This document shows, in pieces, positions 7,082 to 16,103 of a stretch of 44,736 nt of DNA (the stretch's first letter is position 1; each line of letters opens with the position of its first letter). A program made the translations under genes and the position numbers. Location: assembly GCA_964645985.1 (NCBI GenBank), contig CAZYCC010000004.1:1-44736 (forward strand), given 5' to 3'. The notes below the pieces were generated by a model. The model ran no database searches. It was not told the DNA's origin and was given only the letters and a program-made list of their open reading frames with translations. Origin of the DNA: CAZYCC01 sp964645985 (GTDB lineage: Bacteria; Bacillota; Clostridia; Oscillospirales; CAG-272).

Positions 7082-8449
7082 GTGAGCGAGCGCATCGATG
7101 AGAGTGCGAGAAACCGCACCATTCGCGACATCGCGGACTTAGATAGCGACCTCTCCTCGGGCGGCGGCGAAGGCCTCGCGCGCGATCCGCGCATGAAAAA
7201 GGGCGACATCATCGCGCTTGTCCTGTCGGTTCTCGTCGCGCTCTCGCTCTGGTTTTATGTGATGGCGGTCGACTCGCCGGACGCTGAGCAGGACTTCACC
7301 GGAGTGAGCGTCGAGCTGCGCGGCGAGTACGAGATGCGCGCCGAGAAGGGCTGGTCGCTGATCACGACCGGAAGCCGCACGGTCGATTTGATGCTGCGCG
7401 GAAAAAAATCGCTTTTGTCCGGTCTATCGAGCGAGGACATCCTCGCGTTCGTCGATCTGTCGAAAATCGAGAGCGCGGGGCGCAGCGAGCTGCCGATTGA
7501 GTACGAGCTGCCCGAGGGGGTCACTTGCCTTAGCGAAAAGAGCATGGCGGTCGAGGTCGACGAGCTGCTCGAGCAGCGCGTTCCGGTTGAGCCGGTGCTG
7601 ACCTCCTACTCGACCGGCACCGACTATGCGGTCGGCAGCTTGCAGTGCAACACCGCCGAGATTACGGTAAGCGGCCCCGCGCGGGAGCTGGCGCGCGTGG
7701 CGAGTGCGCGCGCGATCGTCGATATGGAAAACCGCGCACTCACAGACAGTTTCACCGCGACGGTGATGCCGGTTCTCTGCGATGAGAACGGGCAGCCGGT
7801 CGTCTCGGACGCGCTCTCCTTCAATGTCGACAATGTCGCCGTCACCGTGCCGGTCTATCTCTACAAGACAGTAGACCTCACGCTCGACTATAAGTACGGT
7901 TATTTCACCTCCGACAACATCGCCCTTACCATAGACCCCGCGAGCATTCGCGTCTACGGCGCGCCCGCGACGGTCTCCTCGCTGCGCTCAATCACCCTCG
8001 CCACGCTCGATGAGACGACGGTCACCGACGATATGCTGAGCAAGTACACGATTCCCCTCCCCGCCGGAGTGACGGCGGCGGACGGCACGCAGGACGCGAC
8101 GGTGACGCTTCACCATGTCGGCACGACCGTTCGTACGGTGACCGTGCAGTCCTCCGACATCGTCATCCACGGGGGAGAGGGGCTCAACTACCGCATCAAG
8201 GAGCCGAGCGTCGACCTTCGACTGCGCTGCGATGAGGATCGCGCGGCGACGCTCACCGCGGCGGACCTCGCGGTGTCCATAGACCTCGGTACCGCGCTGG
8301 ACAAGACCGAGGGCACCATACAGAAGACGCTGACCGTCGGAATACCGGGCGGCGCCTCGCCCGAGATTTACCTCCTCGAGCCGGATGCCTGCCGCGTCAC
8401 GGTCGAGCTGCTCCCGCCCGAGCCATCAAGCGCCGCGGCGCAGGAATAG
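7082..8449 (+). CDS. cdaR: YbbR-domain regulator of diadenylate cyclase
   Basis: This 455-residue protein has a cytoplasmic N terminus of about 40 residues, one membrane helix (about 43-63, LVLSVLVALSLWFYVMAV) and an extracellular region built from repeated YbbR domains. Four units can be made out by recurring strand patterns such as VEPVLT, TVPVYLY and TVRTVTVQ. In Bacillota, CdaR binds the membrane cyclase CdaA and tunes c-di-AMP output, and its position directly after cdaA fits. The GTG start is set by AAAGGAGG at 7068-7075. The N-terminal extension before the helix, rich in Asp, Ser and Gly, seems longer than usual. The 272 bp between cdaA and this gene carry no separate gene. Confidence 0.9.
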   Translation: MSERIDESARNRTIRDIADLDSDLSSGGGEGLARDPRMKKGDIIALVLSVLVALSLWFYVMAVDSPDAEQDFTGVSVELRGEYEMRAEKGWSLITTGSRTVDLMLRGKKSLLSGLSSEDILAFVDLSKIESAGRSELPIEYELPEGVTCLSEKSMAVEVDELLEQRVPVEPVLTSYSTGTDYAVGSLQCNTAEITVSGPARELARVASARAIVDMENRALTDSFTATVMPVLCDENGQPVVSDALSFNVDNVAVTVPVYLYKTVDLTLDYKYGYFTSDNIALTIDPASIRVYGAPATVSSLRSITLATLDETTVTDDMLSKYTIPLPAGVTAADGTQDATVTLHHVGTTVRTVTVQSSDIVIHGGEGLNYRIKEPSVDLRLRCDEDRAATLTAADLAVSIDLGTALDKTEGTIQKTLTVGIPGGASPEIYLLEPDACRVTVELLPPEPSSAAAQE

Positions 8450-9045
8450 GCGCGCGCGGGAAAAAATCGGCAAGGCAAAGCGAACAAAGCCCGAGAAAAA
8501 CCGCAGATCCGCCGCGCGCCCGGATTCTGTCTTCCCGCGCTATTCTCGCTTTCGCCGTAGGAGTTCTCGGCTCCCCGCGTGATCTGCGCCTGCCTCGAAG
8601 CGGCGGGGCATCGCTTTTTGCAAAATGAGCGCCGTCCTCTCGAGCGGTCGTTTCTCCATAGACTCGCTCGGCGATCCATACCCGACCCCTCTCCCCGGCA
8701 CACCCGGGGAATTTTGCCCGAGAGGGTTCCACCTCTCATGTGAAACGCCGTACATCGCCCCAGCGGCGCGGGCGCCCGGCCCGGTGGGTTTCGCCCCTCC
8801 ATTCCCGACCCCCCTCACCCCCGCGCCCGCGCTCCTCTTCGTCCGCCCCCGCGAGATTTTTCGCTGCCCCATCGCACCCCGCGCCGCCCTTCGTTTTTCG
8901 CGCTCTACCGCGCTCCTCACGCCCGAGCCCGCGTCACCTTCCCCGCGCGGCGCAGTTTATGTTGTCCCGCGAGATTTCACGCCTCCCCCCGCCGAATCGG
9001 CTCTCTTTTCGCGCCTTCGCCCCTCACACCCTAAGCCCTCGCCCT
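8450..9045. other. 596-bp non-coding spacer, C/T-rich on the plus strand
   Basis: No gene or RNA family is recognised. The first half contains a hairpin with a short T-run (8693-8714). The second half (about 8790-9045) is strongly C- and T-rich and poor in G on the coding strand and runs straight into the ATG of the next gene without a Shine-Dalgarno sequence. It may be a Rho-loading region or an unstructured leader. Confidence 0.4.
8693..8714 (+). terminator. Possible terminator in the cdaR-dehydrogenase spacer
   Basis: A 6-bp all-GC stem (8693-8698 with 8704-8709) with a 5-nt loop is followed by AATTTT. It lies about 245 bp after cdaR, so its role in ending that operon is uncertain. Confidence 0.35.
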
Positions 9046-10641
9046 ATGTTTCGTTATCTTTTTCGTGACATCGCGGTTCCTGTGAGCGCGGGAGAGGCGG
9101 CGGCCCTTGCGCGCGCGCAGGAGCTTGCGCGGTGCGCCGGCGGGGAGGTGCTCTCATCGTCACTTTATCACCGCGCGCTTGACGCGCGAAGGAAGAGCGA
9201 TCTGCGCTTCGTCTGCGCGGTTGAGCTGACGCTCGCCGCGCCACTCCCGGACGAGCGATTGCCAGACCTTCACGCTTCGCCCTTGCGCGAGGAGAGCTTC
9301 GCTCCTTGCCCGGGGAAGGAAAAGCTGCCCTCGCGCCCGGTAGTCGTCGGGTTCGGCCCATGCGGGATGTTCGCCGCGCTCGCCCTCGCCGAATACGGCT
9401 ACCGTCCGCTTGTCCTTGAGCGCGGCGGGGACATCCCCGACCGCGAGGCGGCGGTTTCACGCTTTTTTCGCGAGAGGGTGCTCGATGAGGAGTGCAATGT
9501 TGCCTTCGGCGCGGGCGGCGCCGGCACCTTCTCGGACGGCAAGTGTGTGACGCGCATCGGCGATCCGCTCTGCCGAACGGTTTTGAGCCGCCTCGTTGAG
9601 TTCGGTGCGCCGGAGGATCTTCTAAAGCTCGCCAAGCCCCACATCGGTACCGACAACCTGCGCCGCGTCGTCGCGAATCTTGCCGCGCGCGTGACCGCCT
9701 CGGGCGGGGAGATTTGCTATCGCACGAGGGTGACCGATCTTCTCCTGCGCGGTGGGCGTGTCGCCGCTCTTCAAACCACCGCAGGAGAAATCCCCTGCGG
9801 CGCGGCGATCTTTGCGACAGGACACAGCGCTTCCGATGTTGCCGTCATGCTCGCGCGCGCCGGCGCGAAACTTTCCCCAAAGGATTTTTCGGTGGGCCTG
9901 CGCATCGAGCACCGCCAGAGCGACCTTGACGAGGCGCTGCTCGGGCGCGATGCCGACATTTCTCTCGTTGGGCACGCCTCCTATGCCCTCTCGCACCGAG
10001 AGGGCGAGCGCGGGGTCTACACCTTCTGTATGTGCCCGGGCGGGCAGGTCGTCGCGGCGGCGAGTGAGGCGGGCGGCGTTGTCGTTAACGGAATGAGCCG
10101 CTACGCGCGCGACGGCGAGAACGCGAATAGCGCGCTCGCCGTCTCGGTTCTGCGGCGTGACTACGGCAGCACGCCCCTCGGGGGGATTGCCTATCGCATG
10201 GAAATCGAGCGCGCCGCGTTTGCCGCGGGCGGCGGTGATTATTTCGCGCCGGTGCAAACCGTCGGCGATTTTCTCGAGGGTACTTCCGGCACCCGCCCGC
10301 GCGCCATTGTCCCAAGCTATATGGGCGGCAAGGTGCGCCCCGCCGACCTTGCGGAAATTCTCCCGCCCGGTGTCACCTCGCTCCTGCGCACCGGCATTCG
10401 CCTCTTCGGGCGCAAGATCCGAGGTTTTGACCGCCCGGACGCCCCGCTCACGGGCGTGGAGACGCGCACTTCCTCTCCGCTTCGCGTTGATCGAGACCGC
10501 GAAACGCTGACCTCCCCCCTCGCCGAGAACCTTTATCCCGGCGGAGAGGGCGCGGGCTACGCGGGCGGCATCGTATCCGCCGCCGTCGACGGCCTGCACC
10601 TCGCGAAAAAGATTATCGAGCGCTACGCCCCGCCGACGTGA
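9046..10641 (+). CDS. NAD(P)/FAD-dependent dehydrogenase, COG2509-like
   Basis: This 531-residue flavoprotein resembles the uncharacterised FAD-dependent dehydrogenases of COG2509. An N-terminal domain of about 95 residues precedes the dinucleotide-binding loop VVVGFGPCGMFAAL (about 99-112). Next comes ERGGD, whose acidic residue would contact the FAD ribose, and the family-typical FGAGGAGTFSDGK (about 155-166). A second nucleotide-binding strand, AIFATGHSA, lies mid-protein, and the C terminus ends in GEGAGYAGGI and AAVDGL as in FAD proteins of this fold. The substrate is unknown and probably cytosolic. The ATG at 9046 has no ribosome binding site and follows a C/T-rich leader; the frame remains open upstream but encodes only low-complexity sequence there. 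Confidence 0.85.
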   Translation: MFRYLFRDIAVPVSAGEAAALARAQELARCAGGEVLSSSLYHRALDARRKSDLRFVCAVELTLAAPLPDERLPDLHASPLREESFAPCPGKEKLPSRPVVVGFGPCGMFAALALAEYGYRPLVLERGGDIPDREAAVSRFFRERVLDEECNVAFGAGGAGTFSDGKCVTRIGDPLCRTVLSRLVEFGAPEDLLKLAKPHIGTDNLRRVVANLAARVTASGGEICYRTRVTDLLLRGGRVAALQTTAGEIPCGAAIFATGHSASDVAVMLARAGAKLSPKDFSVGLRIEHRQSDLDEALLGRDADISLVGHASYALSHREGERGVYTFCMCPGGQVVAAASEAGGVVVNGMSRYARDGENANSALAVSVLRRDYGSTPLGGIAYRMEIERAAFAAGGGDYFAPVQTVGDFLEGTSGTRPRAIVPSYMGGKVRPADLAEILPPGVTSLLRTGIRLFGRKIRGFDRPDAPLTGVETRTSSPLRVDRDRETLTSPLAENLYPGGEGAGYAGGIVSAAVDGLHLAKKIIERYAPPT

Positions 10642-10806
10642 CTGCCTCTTCGCGAAAACTCGCGCTCGCCGTTTGCAAGAACGGATTCGCGCGCCGCTCT
10701 GAGCCGGATTTTCGCCGGCCGCGGTGAAAATTCGTGCGCACTCTCGCGCTTTTCTTGCCCCCCGCACCTCCGCGCCGCCTATTTCCCTCTCTTTTGAGGT
10801 ATCGCT

Positions 10807-13056
10807 TTGTCTGCTGAACCGGGTTTGCTCTCCTATTCACCCCCGCCGCTCGCCTGCGAGGAGCGGGCGAGCGCGCTTGCCGCGGAATTGGGGCTTCTGC
10901 CCGAGACGGCGGCGCTTCTTCTCGAGCGCGGCGTCACCACCCGTGAGATGGCGCGAGACTTCTTCCGCCCGTCGATCGACCTCTTTCACGACCCCTTTCT
11001 CCTACCGGATATGGACAAGGCGGTCTGCCGCGTTGAGGAGGCGCTCACCGCCGGCGAGAAAATCCTCGTCTACGGCGACTATGATGTCGACGGCATTACC
11101 TCGACGGCACTTCTCGTTTTGTATCTGCGAGAGCGTGGCGCTGACCCCGGCTATCTCATCCCCGACCGGCAAAAAGAGGGTTACGGTATCAGCGAGGACG
11201 CGGTGCGCGGCATTGCCGATAGTGGGGTGCGCCTCCTCATCACGGTGGACAACGGCGTGAGCGCCGCGCGCGAGGTTGCGCTCGCCGCCTCGCTCGGTGT
11301 CGACACGGTAGTTACCGATCATCACACTCCGACGGGGCAGTTGCCGCCCGCGCTCGCCGTCGTCAACCCGATGCGCGCCGATTCCCGCTACCCCTCCTCC
11401 TCGCCCGAGAACAGCGCCGTCCCGGTGCCGCCGGCAAGCCTCTCGGGAGTGGGCGTCGCGCTCAAACTCGTTTGCGCATTGGAGATGCGCCGGAGTGGTC
11501 TTTGCCTCGCGGACGCCGCCGAGCGCGTGATGCGCGCCTATGGAGACCTTGCGGCGATAGGTCTACTTGCCGATGTCATGCCGATGTTCGGCGAGAACCG
11601 CTACCTTGTATCGCGCGGGCTTGCGATCGCCCGCGAGAACCCGCGCCCGGGCCTGCGCGCTCTCTTGCAGACCGGGGAGAGGGACGGCAAAGATCGGCCG
11701 CTCACCTCTACCGCGGTGAGCTTCAATCTCGCGCCGCGCCTCAACGCGGCGGGCCGCCTTGCTAGTGCCGGGGTCGCGGTCGAGCTGTTCCTCACAAGCT
11801 CCTCCTCCGACGCGCGCCGCATCGCCGATTCGCTCAATCATTTAAACGACGAGCGCCGCCGCCTCGAGGGGGAAATCTTCGATCAGGCGCGGGAGATGAT
11901 AGAGGCGCTGCCTTCGGGCGAGCGGGTTGCCGTACTCGCGCGGGAGGGCTGGCATCAGGGCGTTATCGGCGTTGTCGCCGCGCGCCTCTCCGAGCGCTAC
12001 CGCCTGCCGGTCATTCTCATCTGCCTTGAGGGCGACACCGGCAAGGGTTCGGGGCGCAGCATTCCGCCCTTCAGCCTTGTCGACAGCCTCGCCTCCTGCT
12101 CCGATCTTCTGCTGCGCTTCGGTGGGCACGCGCTCGCCGCCGGCTTCACTCTCCGACGCGCGTGCTTGCCCGAGTTCACTGCTCGCATTCGCGAGATGGC
12201 GCGCGAGGCGCTGCCCGAGGGCGGCGAGCAGCCGGCAGTTGCGGCCGATATGCTCCTTTCGGCGAAGAGCTTATTTTCCTCCCCGGGCAGCGCTCTTCGC
12301 CTCGCCGAGGAGCTCGCTCTCCTTGAACCCTATGGTCTTGGCAACCGGCAGCCGATTCTCGTCTGCGAGAATCTCACGGTGCGCGAGGTAGTCCCGCTCT
12401 CGGGCGGGAAGCATACAAAGCTTCTCGTTGCGCCGCCTCCCGCGGGCGACGATCTTGACGCGCTCCTCCCGCCCCCGACCCTGCCGCTTCTCCTTTGGGG
12501 GAGGGAAACCGACTCTTGCGGCATTCTCCCGGGAGACTGCATCGACGCCGCCTTTTCGCTTGAAATTAACGAGTTCGCCGGAACTCGCACCCCGCAGCTC
12601 ATCGCGAAGGAAATCGGCTACGCGGGGGAGACGCGCGCGCGCATCTCACGCGAGGAGGCGCTCACCCGTCACCTCATCGGCGGCGACCCCCTCCCCGAGG
12701 GGTTTTCCCCGACGCGCGATCCGCTCTCGCTTCTTCCTGCGCGGCGCGACTTTGTCGAGATTTACACCTATCTGCGCGGGATAACCGGCGGCGGGGAGAT
12801 CATCGTCTGCGCGCGCAATCTGACCGTCCTTTCCGCGCGAATGACCGGCGGAGCGCCGATGCCGCCCACCCGCGCGCGCCTCGCTCTCGCCTGCTTTGCC
12901 GACGCGGGGATTCTCGAGGTTAAGCTGCGCCAGACCTATCCCGAAACGCTCTCGGTGAAACTCTGCACCCTTCCCGCGCGCGCGAAACGCGACCTTGAGC
13001 AAACCGACACCTTCCGTCGCGCCCGCATCGCTCTGCGCTCTCTCGCCGAGAGCTAA
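10807..13056 (+). CDS. recJ: Single-stranded-DNA-specific exonuclease RecJ
   Basis: RecJ degrades single-stranded DNA 5' to 3' in recombination and mismatch repair. The 749 residues match the longer RecJ form of Bacillota. DHH-family metal ligands are visible: D91, D93 and D95 (VYGDYDVDGI), D148 (TVDNG) and D171-H172-H173. The DHHA1 domain has GGHALAAGF, and the OB-fold region contains LEPYGLGNRQP. A C-terminal extension of about 170 residues follows. The TTG start at 10807 is supported by TGAGG at 10795-10799, seven bases upstream. It precedes relA and dtd, an arrangement common in Clostridia and Bacilli, although apt, which often sits between recJ and relA, is absent. Confidence 0.95.
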   Translation: MSAEPGLLSYSPPPLACEERASALAAELGLLPETAALLLERGVTTREMARDFFRPSIDLFHDPFLLPDMDKAVCRVEEALTAGEKILVYGDYDVDGITSTALLVLYLRERGADPGYLIPDRQKEGYGISEDAVRGIADSGVRLLITVDNGVSAAREVALAASLGVDTVVTDHHTPTGQLPPALAVVNPMRADSRYPSSSPENSAVPVPPASLSGVGVALKLVCALEMRRSGLCLADAAERVMRAYGDLAAIGLLADVMPMFGENRYLVSRGLAIARENPRPGLRALLQTGERDGKDRPLTSTAVSFNLAPRLNAAGRLASAGVAVELFLTSSSSDARRIADSLNHLNDERRRLEGEIFDQAREMIEALPSGERVAVLAREGWHQGVIGVVAARLSERYRLPVILICLEGDTGKGSGRSIPPFSLVDSLASCSDLLLRFGGHALAAGFTLRRACLPEFTARIREMAREALPEGGEQPAVAADMLLSAKSLFSSPGSALRLAEELALLEPYGLGNRQPILVCENLTVREVVPLSGGKHTKLLVAPPPAGDDLDALLPPPTLPLLLWGRETDSCGILPGDCIDAAFSLEINEFAGTRTPQLIAKEIGYAGETRARISREEALTRHLIGGDPLPEGFSPTRDPLSLLPARRDFVEIYTYLRGITGGGEIIVCARNLTVLSARMTGGAPMPPTRARLALACFADAGILEVKLRQTYPETLSVKLCTLPARAKRDLEQTDTFRRARIALRSLAES

Positions 13057-13235
13057 GCGCGCGCCACGGCGCTCCGCGTATCCCTCGCGCCGCTCCTCTC
13101 CGCTCGCGCGCGTACCCTCTGCGACATTGCGCCTCGCCGCACGCCGAGGTCAAAGCCGGCTCGGCGCACTGACGCTCCCGCGCCGCATCACGAAAACTCC
13201 CGCCCTTTTGGCGGGGCCGATTATCGAGTTCCTTT

Positions 13236-15560
13236 ATGTTCAGTTTTTCATCTGATTTCCCCGATGATCCGAGCGGTGCCTCGCTCCCTAACGACACGCC
13301 CCTCGGCGCGGAGGCGAACTCCGCCCCCGCCCCGGAGGAGGACCGCTTCGCGCCTATTGCGGGGCTGCTTTCGAAGCTCGAGAGCAACCGCGGCAAGCAC
13401 TACGACTTCCCCAAAATAAAGGACGCCTATCTCTTCGCGAATGAGCTGCACGCCGGGCAGAAGCGGGTGAGCGGCGAGCCCTACATCTCTCACCCTATAG
13501 CCGTCGCCGAGATTGTCGCAGAGCTTGGGCTCGACACCGACTCGATCTGCGCCGCGCTCCTGCACGACACGGTGGAGGACTGCTCGGAGAAGGTCTCGAT
13601 TGAGATCATTCGTGAGCGCTTTGGCGAGCAGACCGCCATGCTTGTCGACGGTCTAACTAAGCTCGTGCAGCTGCCCTTCTCGGAAAAAGACGACCCCCTC
13701 GCCAAGGACGAGCAGGACATTGAGAACTTGCGCAAGATGTTCCTCGCGATGTCAAAGGACATCCGCGTCATCTTCATCAAGCTCTGCGACCGCCTGCACA
13801 ATATGCGCACGCTCGACGCGAAGCCCGAGAACAAGCGCCGCCTCACGGCTCTGGAGACGATGCAGGTGTATGCGCCGCTCGCCCATCGCCTCGGTATCCA
13901 AAAAATCAAGCAGGAGCTGGAGAACCTGTCCCTATCTTACCTCGACCCGATCGGCTACGCCGAGGTGCAGAAGGACATCGAGCGCCGCTATGGGCAGAAC
14001 CGCGACTTTTTGCGCAGCGCGCGCGTCACCATCGAGGAGAAACTGCGCGAGCAGGGCTTTCGCTATATGCTCGAGGGGCGCGTGAAGTCTGTCTACAGCA
14101 TCTACAAAAAGATGTACGAGCAGGGCAAGAGCTTCGATGAGATCTACGATTTTTACGCCCTGCGCATCATCACCGAGACAGAGCTCGACTGCTACACCAT
14201 CCTTGGGATCATCCACGATATGTTCAAGTCGATGCCCGGGCGCTTCAAGGACTATATCTCCACCCCGAAGACCAATATGTACCGATCGCTTCACACCACG
14301 GTTATCGGGCGGGAGGGCATTCCCTTCGAGGTGCAGATCCGCACCTATGAGATGCATAAGGTCGCCGAGTACGGTATCGCCGCGCACTGGAAGTACAAAT
14401 CCGGCGAGCAGAGCGACGCCGATATGGACAAGAAGCTCGAGTGGATCTCCAAGCTTGTCGAGGACGAAAAGGACACGATGGACCCCGACGAGTTCCTTCG
14501 CAGCCTGAAAATCGATATGTTTCAGGACGAGACCTTCGTCTTCACGCCGAAGGGGGATGTCATCACGCTGCCGGTCAACTCCACGGTCATCGACTTTGCC
14601 TACGCCATCCACTCGGAGGTCGGCAACCACATGGTCGGCGCGAAGGTCAACGGCGTCATCACCCCGATCGACAGCAAGCTCGAGAACGGGCAGATCGTTG
14701 AGATCCTCACCTCCTCCTCGGCAAAGGGGCCGAGCCGCGATTGGCTGAAGATCGTGCGCACGGGCGAGGCGCGCAACAAAATCCGCCAGTGGTTCAAGAA
14801 GGAGAAGCGCACCGAGAATATCGCCGTCGGCAAAGCGGAGATCGACCGCGAGTTCCGCCGCTACGGGCGGCCATACACCGAGACACAGAAGAACGAGATC
14901 GTCACGGCGGTCGCCGGGCGGCTCGGGATGTCGAGCGCGGACGATTTTTACAACACGGTGGGGTTCGGGGGCCTGTCGGTCACCAAACTCTCAATGAAGC
15001 TGCGCGACGAGTTTCTGCGTGTGACGGCGGATAACTCGCCCAAAACTCTGACGGCGGAGGAGGTCGCTGTCAAGCCGAGCAAGAAACACAGCGGAGGCGT
15101 TGTCATCGACGGGGTGGAGGGGCTCGCCGTCAAGTTTGCGCGCTGCTGCAACCCGCTCCCGGGAGACAGCATCGTCGGGTTCATCACCAAGGGCTACGGC
15201 GTTTCGGTGCACAAGAGCAACTGCCCCAATATCCTAAGTAGCGAGGGCAAGCCAGAGCTATCCGACCGCATCGTCTCGGCGCACTGGGAGCAGCCCTCTC
15301 CCGGCAGCGAGGGAGACAGCTTCGACGCGTATATCCGCGTGACGGCGGAGCCCTCGCTCACCCTCATCGCCGACATCGCGCGCGCGCTCGCCGATATGCG
15401 GGTGTCGCTGCACCAAATCAGCACGAAAAAGCAGGGCGAGCACGCGCTGCAGGTTTCCCTTACGGTGAGCTGCCGCGGATCGGATCACCTGCGCACCATC
15501 CTCGCAAAGCTGCGCACGGTTCCCGGCGTTCTCGAAGCGGAGAGGGGGTATGTCGCATGA
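13236..15560 (+). CDS. relA: Bifunctional (p)ppGpp synthetase/hydrolase, RelA/SpoT family
   Basis: This 774-residue Rel enzyme both makes and degrades (p)ppGpp in the stringent response. After an acidic, probably disordered extension of about 40 residues comes the HD hydrolase domain. Its ligands are H86 (SHPIAVAEI), H110-D111 and E114-D115 (HDTVEDC), so hydrolase activity should be intact. The synthetase domain follows with YDFYALRII, KDYISTPKTNMYRSLHT and EVQIRT. Next are a TGS domain (FVFTPKGDVITLP, FAYAIH), a zinc-finger-like/helical region with RCCNPLPGD, and a C-terminal ACT domain. There is no Shine-Dalgarno sequence; the leader is C/T-rich with a hairpin at 13199-13215. dtd overlaps its stop codon. 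Confidence 0.96.
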   Translation: MFSFSSDFPDDPSGASLPNDTPLGAEANSAPAPEEDRFAPIAGLLSKLESNRGKHYDFPKIKDAYLFANELHAGQKRVSGEPYISHPIAVAEIVAELGLDTDSICAALLHDTVEDCSEKVSIEIIRERFGEQTAMLVDGLTKLVQLPFSEKDDPLAKDEQDIENLRKMFLAMSKDIRVIFIKLCDRLHNMRTLDAKPENKRRLTALETMQVYAPLAHRLGIQKIKQELENLSLSYLDPIGYAEVQKDIERRYGQNRDFLRSARVTIEEKLREQGFRYMLEGRVKSVYSIYKKMYEQGKSFDEIYDFYALRIITETELDCYTILGIIHDMFKSMPGRFKDYISTPKTNMYRSLHTTVIGREGIPFEVQIRTYEMHKVAEYGIAAHWKYKSGEQSDADMDKKLEWISKLVEDEKDTMDPDEFLRSLKIDMFQDETFVFTPKGDVITLPVNSTVIDFAYAIHSEVGNHMVGAKVNGVITPIDSKLENGQIVEILTSSSAKGPSRDWLKIVRTGEARNKIRQWFKKEKRTENIAVGKAEIDREFRRYGRPYTETQKNEIVTAVAGRLGMSSADDFYNTVGFGGLSVTKLSMKLRDEFLRVTADNSPKTLTAEEVAVKPSKKHSGGVVIDGVEGLAVKFARCCNPLPGDSIVGFITKGYGVSVHKSNCPNILSSEGKPELSDRIVSAHWEQPSPGSEGDSFDAYIRVTAEPSLTLIADIARALADMRVSLHQISTKKQGEHALQVSLTVSCRGSDHLRTILAKLRTVPGVLEAERGYVA

Positions 15561-16024
15561 TCGCCGTTTTGCAGCGGGTAGACCGCGCGCGCGTCTCGGT
15601 AGACGGGGTCACCTCCGGGCAGATAGGGCAGGGCCTGCTTGTCCTGCTCGGCGTGAAAGAGGGCGATGAGGGGCGCGACGCGCAGCTCCTCGCAGCGAAA
15701 ATCTCTTCTATCCGCATCTTCGCCGACGACGAGGGCAAGCAGAACCGATCTCTTCTTGACGTCGGCGGAGAGGTTCTGCTTGTCTCCAACTTCACGCTCT
15801 GCGCCAACTATCGCCACGGCAACCGCCCGGACTACCTCGCGGCGGCGAAGCCCGGCGAGGCGGAGGCGCTCTATTTGCGCCTCGCGGAGCTGCTCGAAGA
15901 GCGCCTCGGCAAGCCCACGCAAAAGGGCGTTTTCGGCGCACATATGCAGGTGGAACCCATCTGCAACGGCCCCTTGACCATTGTCCTTGACAGCGAGGTG
16001 CTCAAAGCGCCGCGCCGCGCCTGA
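15557..16024 (+). CDS. dtd: D-aminoacyl-tRNA deacylase
   Basis: Dtd removes D-amino acids mischarged on tRNA, using the tRNA 2'-OH at a dimer interface. The 155 residues have the family N terminus MIAVLQRVDRARVSV. Motif 1 appears as SNFTLCAN instead of the usual SQFTL. Motif 2 appears as NGPLT where most family members have NxGPVT, so the cis-proline motif is slightly altered. GVFGAHMQV precedes it. Translation is coupled to relA by an ATGA overlap (15557-15560). The recJ-relA-dtd-hemZ order supports the call. The altered motif residues are conservative, and activity is likely. Confidence 0.93.
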   Translation: MIAVLQRVDRARVSVDGVTSGQIGQGLLVLLGVKEGDEGRDAQLLAAKISSIRIFADDEGKQNRSLLDVGGEVLLVSNFTLCANYRHGNRPDYLAAAKPGEAEALYLRLAELLEERLGKPTQKGVFGAHMQVEPICNGPLTIVLDSEVLKAPRRA

Positions 16025-16103
16025 CCTCCCGCTTCGCTCTCCCCGAGGCTTCTCCGCTCTTGCACTCCGCTCCCGCGGCCACCCAACTCCGCTCCCCCGA
16101 CAA

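Noticed and set aside
9622..10767. Long open frame antisense to the flavin dehydrogenase gene (381 codons)
   Set aside because: It mirrors a GC-rich gene, has no ribosome binding site and shows no domain; such shadows are expected at this GC content.
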